In this document: positions 63,544 through 64,000 of the stretch, piece after piece
Numbering within the stretch: position 1 is the stretch's first letter
How the letters are laid out: the number at the start of each line of letters is the position of its first letter
Source of the DNA: Pseudobdellovibrionaceae bacterium
Lineage (GTDB): Bacteria > Bdellovibrionota > Bdellovibrionia > Bdellovibrionales > Bdellovibrionaceae
Assembly: GCA_019637955.1 (NCBI GenBank)
Contig: JAHBUS010000002.1
Span: 434,001-498,000 of the forward strand
DNA: 64,000 nucleotides
Direction: 5' to 3'
Program-made: the position numbers and the translations under genes
The notes under the pieces: generated by a model
The model's input: only the letters and a program-made list of their open reading frames with translations
Databases searched by the model: none
Told to the model about the DNA's origin: nothing

Positions 63544-64000
63544 GTCGCCGCAGGATAGACCAAAATCAGAAATTCCGCTTTCTTTTCTTTGGGCGCGGCC
63601 TTCAGCGCGGCGGGTGAGCCTTCGATCACGCGCTCGCCCTCTTGCGTAAGGTTCATCACCAGCAGGCAGGTGCGTGAGGCAAAGTGTTTTTCAAGTTCGC
63701 CCAGCATTTTTTCGAAGCGGTAAGGCGTGTCCATCAAGATGACCGCGCGTTTTTCTTTGGCGATGTGCTGCCATTCTTTTTCGCGGGCCACGTTTTCGGC
63801 GGGTAAAAACCCTCGAAACACAAACTCGTCCAAGCGGCGGCTCGAGAGCGACAGCAGGGTCATCAAGCTCGAAGGTCCGGGCAGGGCTTTGACTTGGATT
63901 CCCGCTTCGCGGCAGAGCCGCACCAAGTCCGCGCCGGGATCGCAAAACCCTGGCGTGCCGCAATCAGTGATGAGCGGGATGTCCTGCTCCCGGCACAAAT
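63540..64000 (-). CDS. RsmI-type tetrapyrrole-methylase-fold methyltransferase (partial)
   Basis: The gene is cut by the window edge, leaving the C-terminal 153 residues. The segments GTPGFCDPG, LPGPSS and FRGFLP are typical of RsmI (16S rRNA 2'-O-methyltransferase) and its paralogues. After VMNLTQEGERVIEG the protein ends within about 35 residues, without the roughly 55-residue C-terminal helical extension of E. coli RsmI. It may therefore be the shorter SAM-dependent paralogue seen in some phyla. Its stop overlaps the hrpB start by 4 bases. Confidence 0.78.
   Translation of the reverse strand, partial: LCREQDIPLITDCGTPGFCDPGADLVRLCREAGIQVKALPGPSSLMTLLSLSSRRLDEFVFRGFLPAENVAREKEWQHIAKEKRAVILMDTPYRFEKMLGELEKHFASRTCLLVMNLTQEGERVIEGSPAALKAAPKEKKAEFLILVYPAAT

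Noticed and set aside
63540-64000. Annotating the edge gene firmly as rsmI
   Set aside because: The C-terminal extension is missing and the N-terminus is outside the window, so a short paralogue is as likely.

Overview
The window is a contiguous, gene-dense piece of a GC-rich Gram-negative chromosome (GC judged by eye, not computed). About 49 protein genes fill it. I see no rRNA, tRNA, CRISPR array, insertion sequence or prophage, and no gene-free stretch longer than about 200 bases. Envelope genes dominate: many signal peptides, lipoboxes, beta-barrels, an MCE/Mla lipid transporter and an LpxH-like lipid A enzyme. Together with FtsQ-FtsA-FtsZ, secreted proteases, a PEGA-domain Ser/Thr kinase and c-di-GMP proteins, this suggests the Bdellovibrionota or a neighbouring former delta-proteobacterial lineage. 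That placement is inference; no marker here proves it.

Layout. 1-4077: end of the dcw cell-division cluster (ftsQ end, ftsA, ftsZ) followed by an lpxH-like gene. 4074-11181 (minus): secreted proteins, and the dcp-nadK-recN run behind a potentially structured leader. 11336-16549: an outer-membrane protein, a Ser/Thr kinase with acyl-CoA synthetase, and coaE. 16513-22389: an envelope cluster of three PorV/FadL-like barrels interleaved with two lipoproteins. 22386-29574: an MFS transporter and an AddB/AddA helicase-nuclease pair. 29564-35319 (minus): a very large metzincin lipoprotein with a barrel protein. 35517-39654: RNase HI with a viroplasmin-like tail, an SDR enzyme, a secreted clostripain-like protease and a patatin lipase. 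39711-44033 (minus): a four-gene coupled operon joining a DUF1501 protein to a two-haem-site DUF1588/DUF1585-like cytochrome. 44143-47323: lipoprotein, MipA/OmpV-like protein, nadB. 47442-60967 (plus): sensor kinase, degenerate GGDEF protein, alr, mlaE-mlaF-mlaD, purH, a GYF/TPR protein, a lipoprotein, cysE, an HD-GYP protein. 61036-64000 (minus): hrpB and an RsmI-type methyltransferase cut by the window edge.

How it works together. Neighbouring genes often overlap by 4 bases (ATGA), so translational coupling is common. Several convergent pairs overlap at their 3' ends, and two strong terminators lie inside coding sequence (in lpxH, and in the end of addA). A family of short GC-rich palindromes with a 3-base loop marks several gene borders. 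The most promising candidates for undescribed biology are the DUF1501/cytochrome operon, the barrel/lipoprotein cluster, the giant metzincin locus, the I-site-retaining pseudo-GGDEF protein coupled to a histidine kinase, and the branched RNA leader upstream of dcp.
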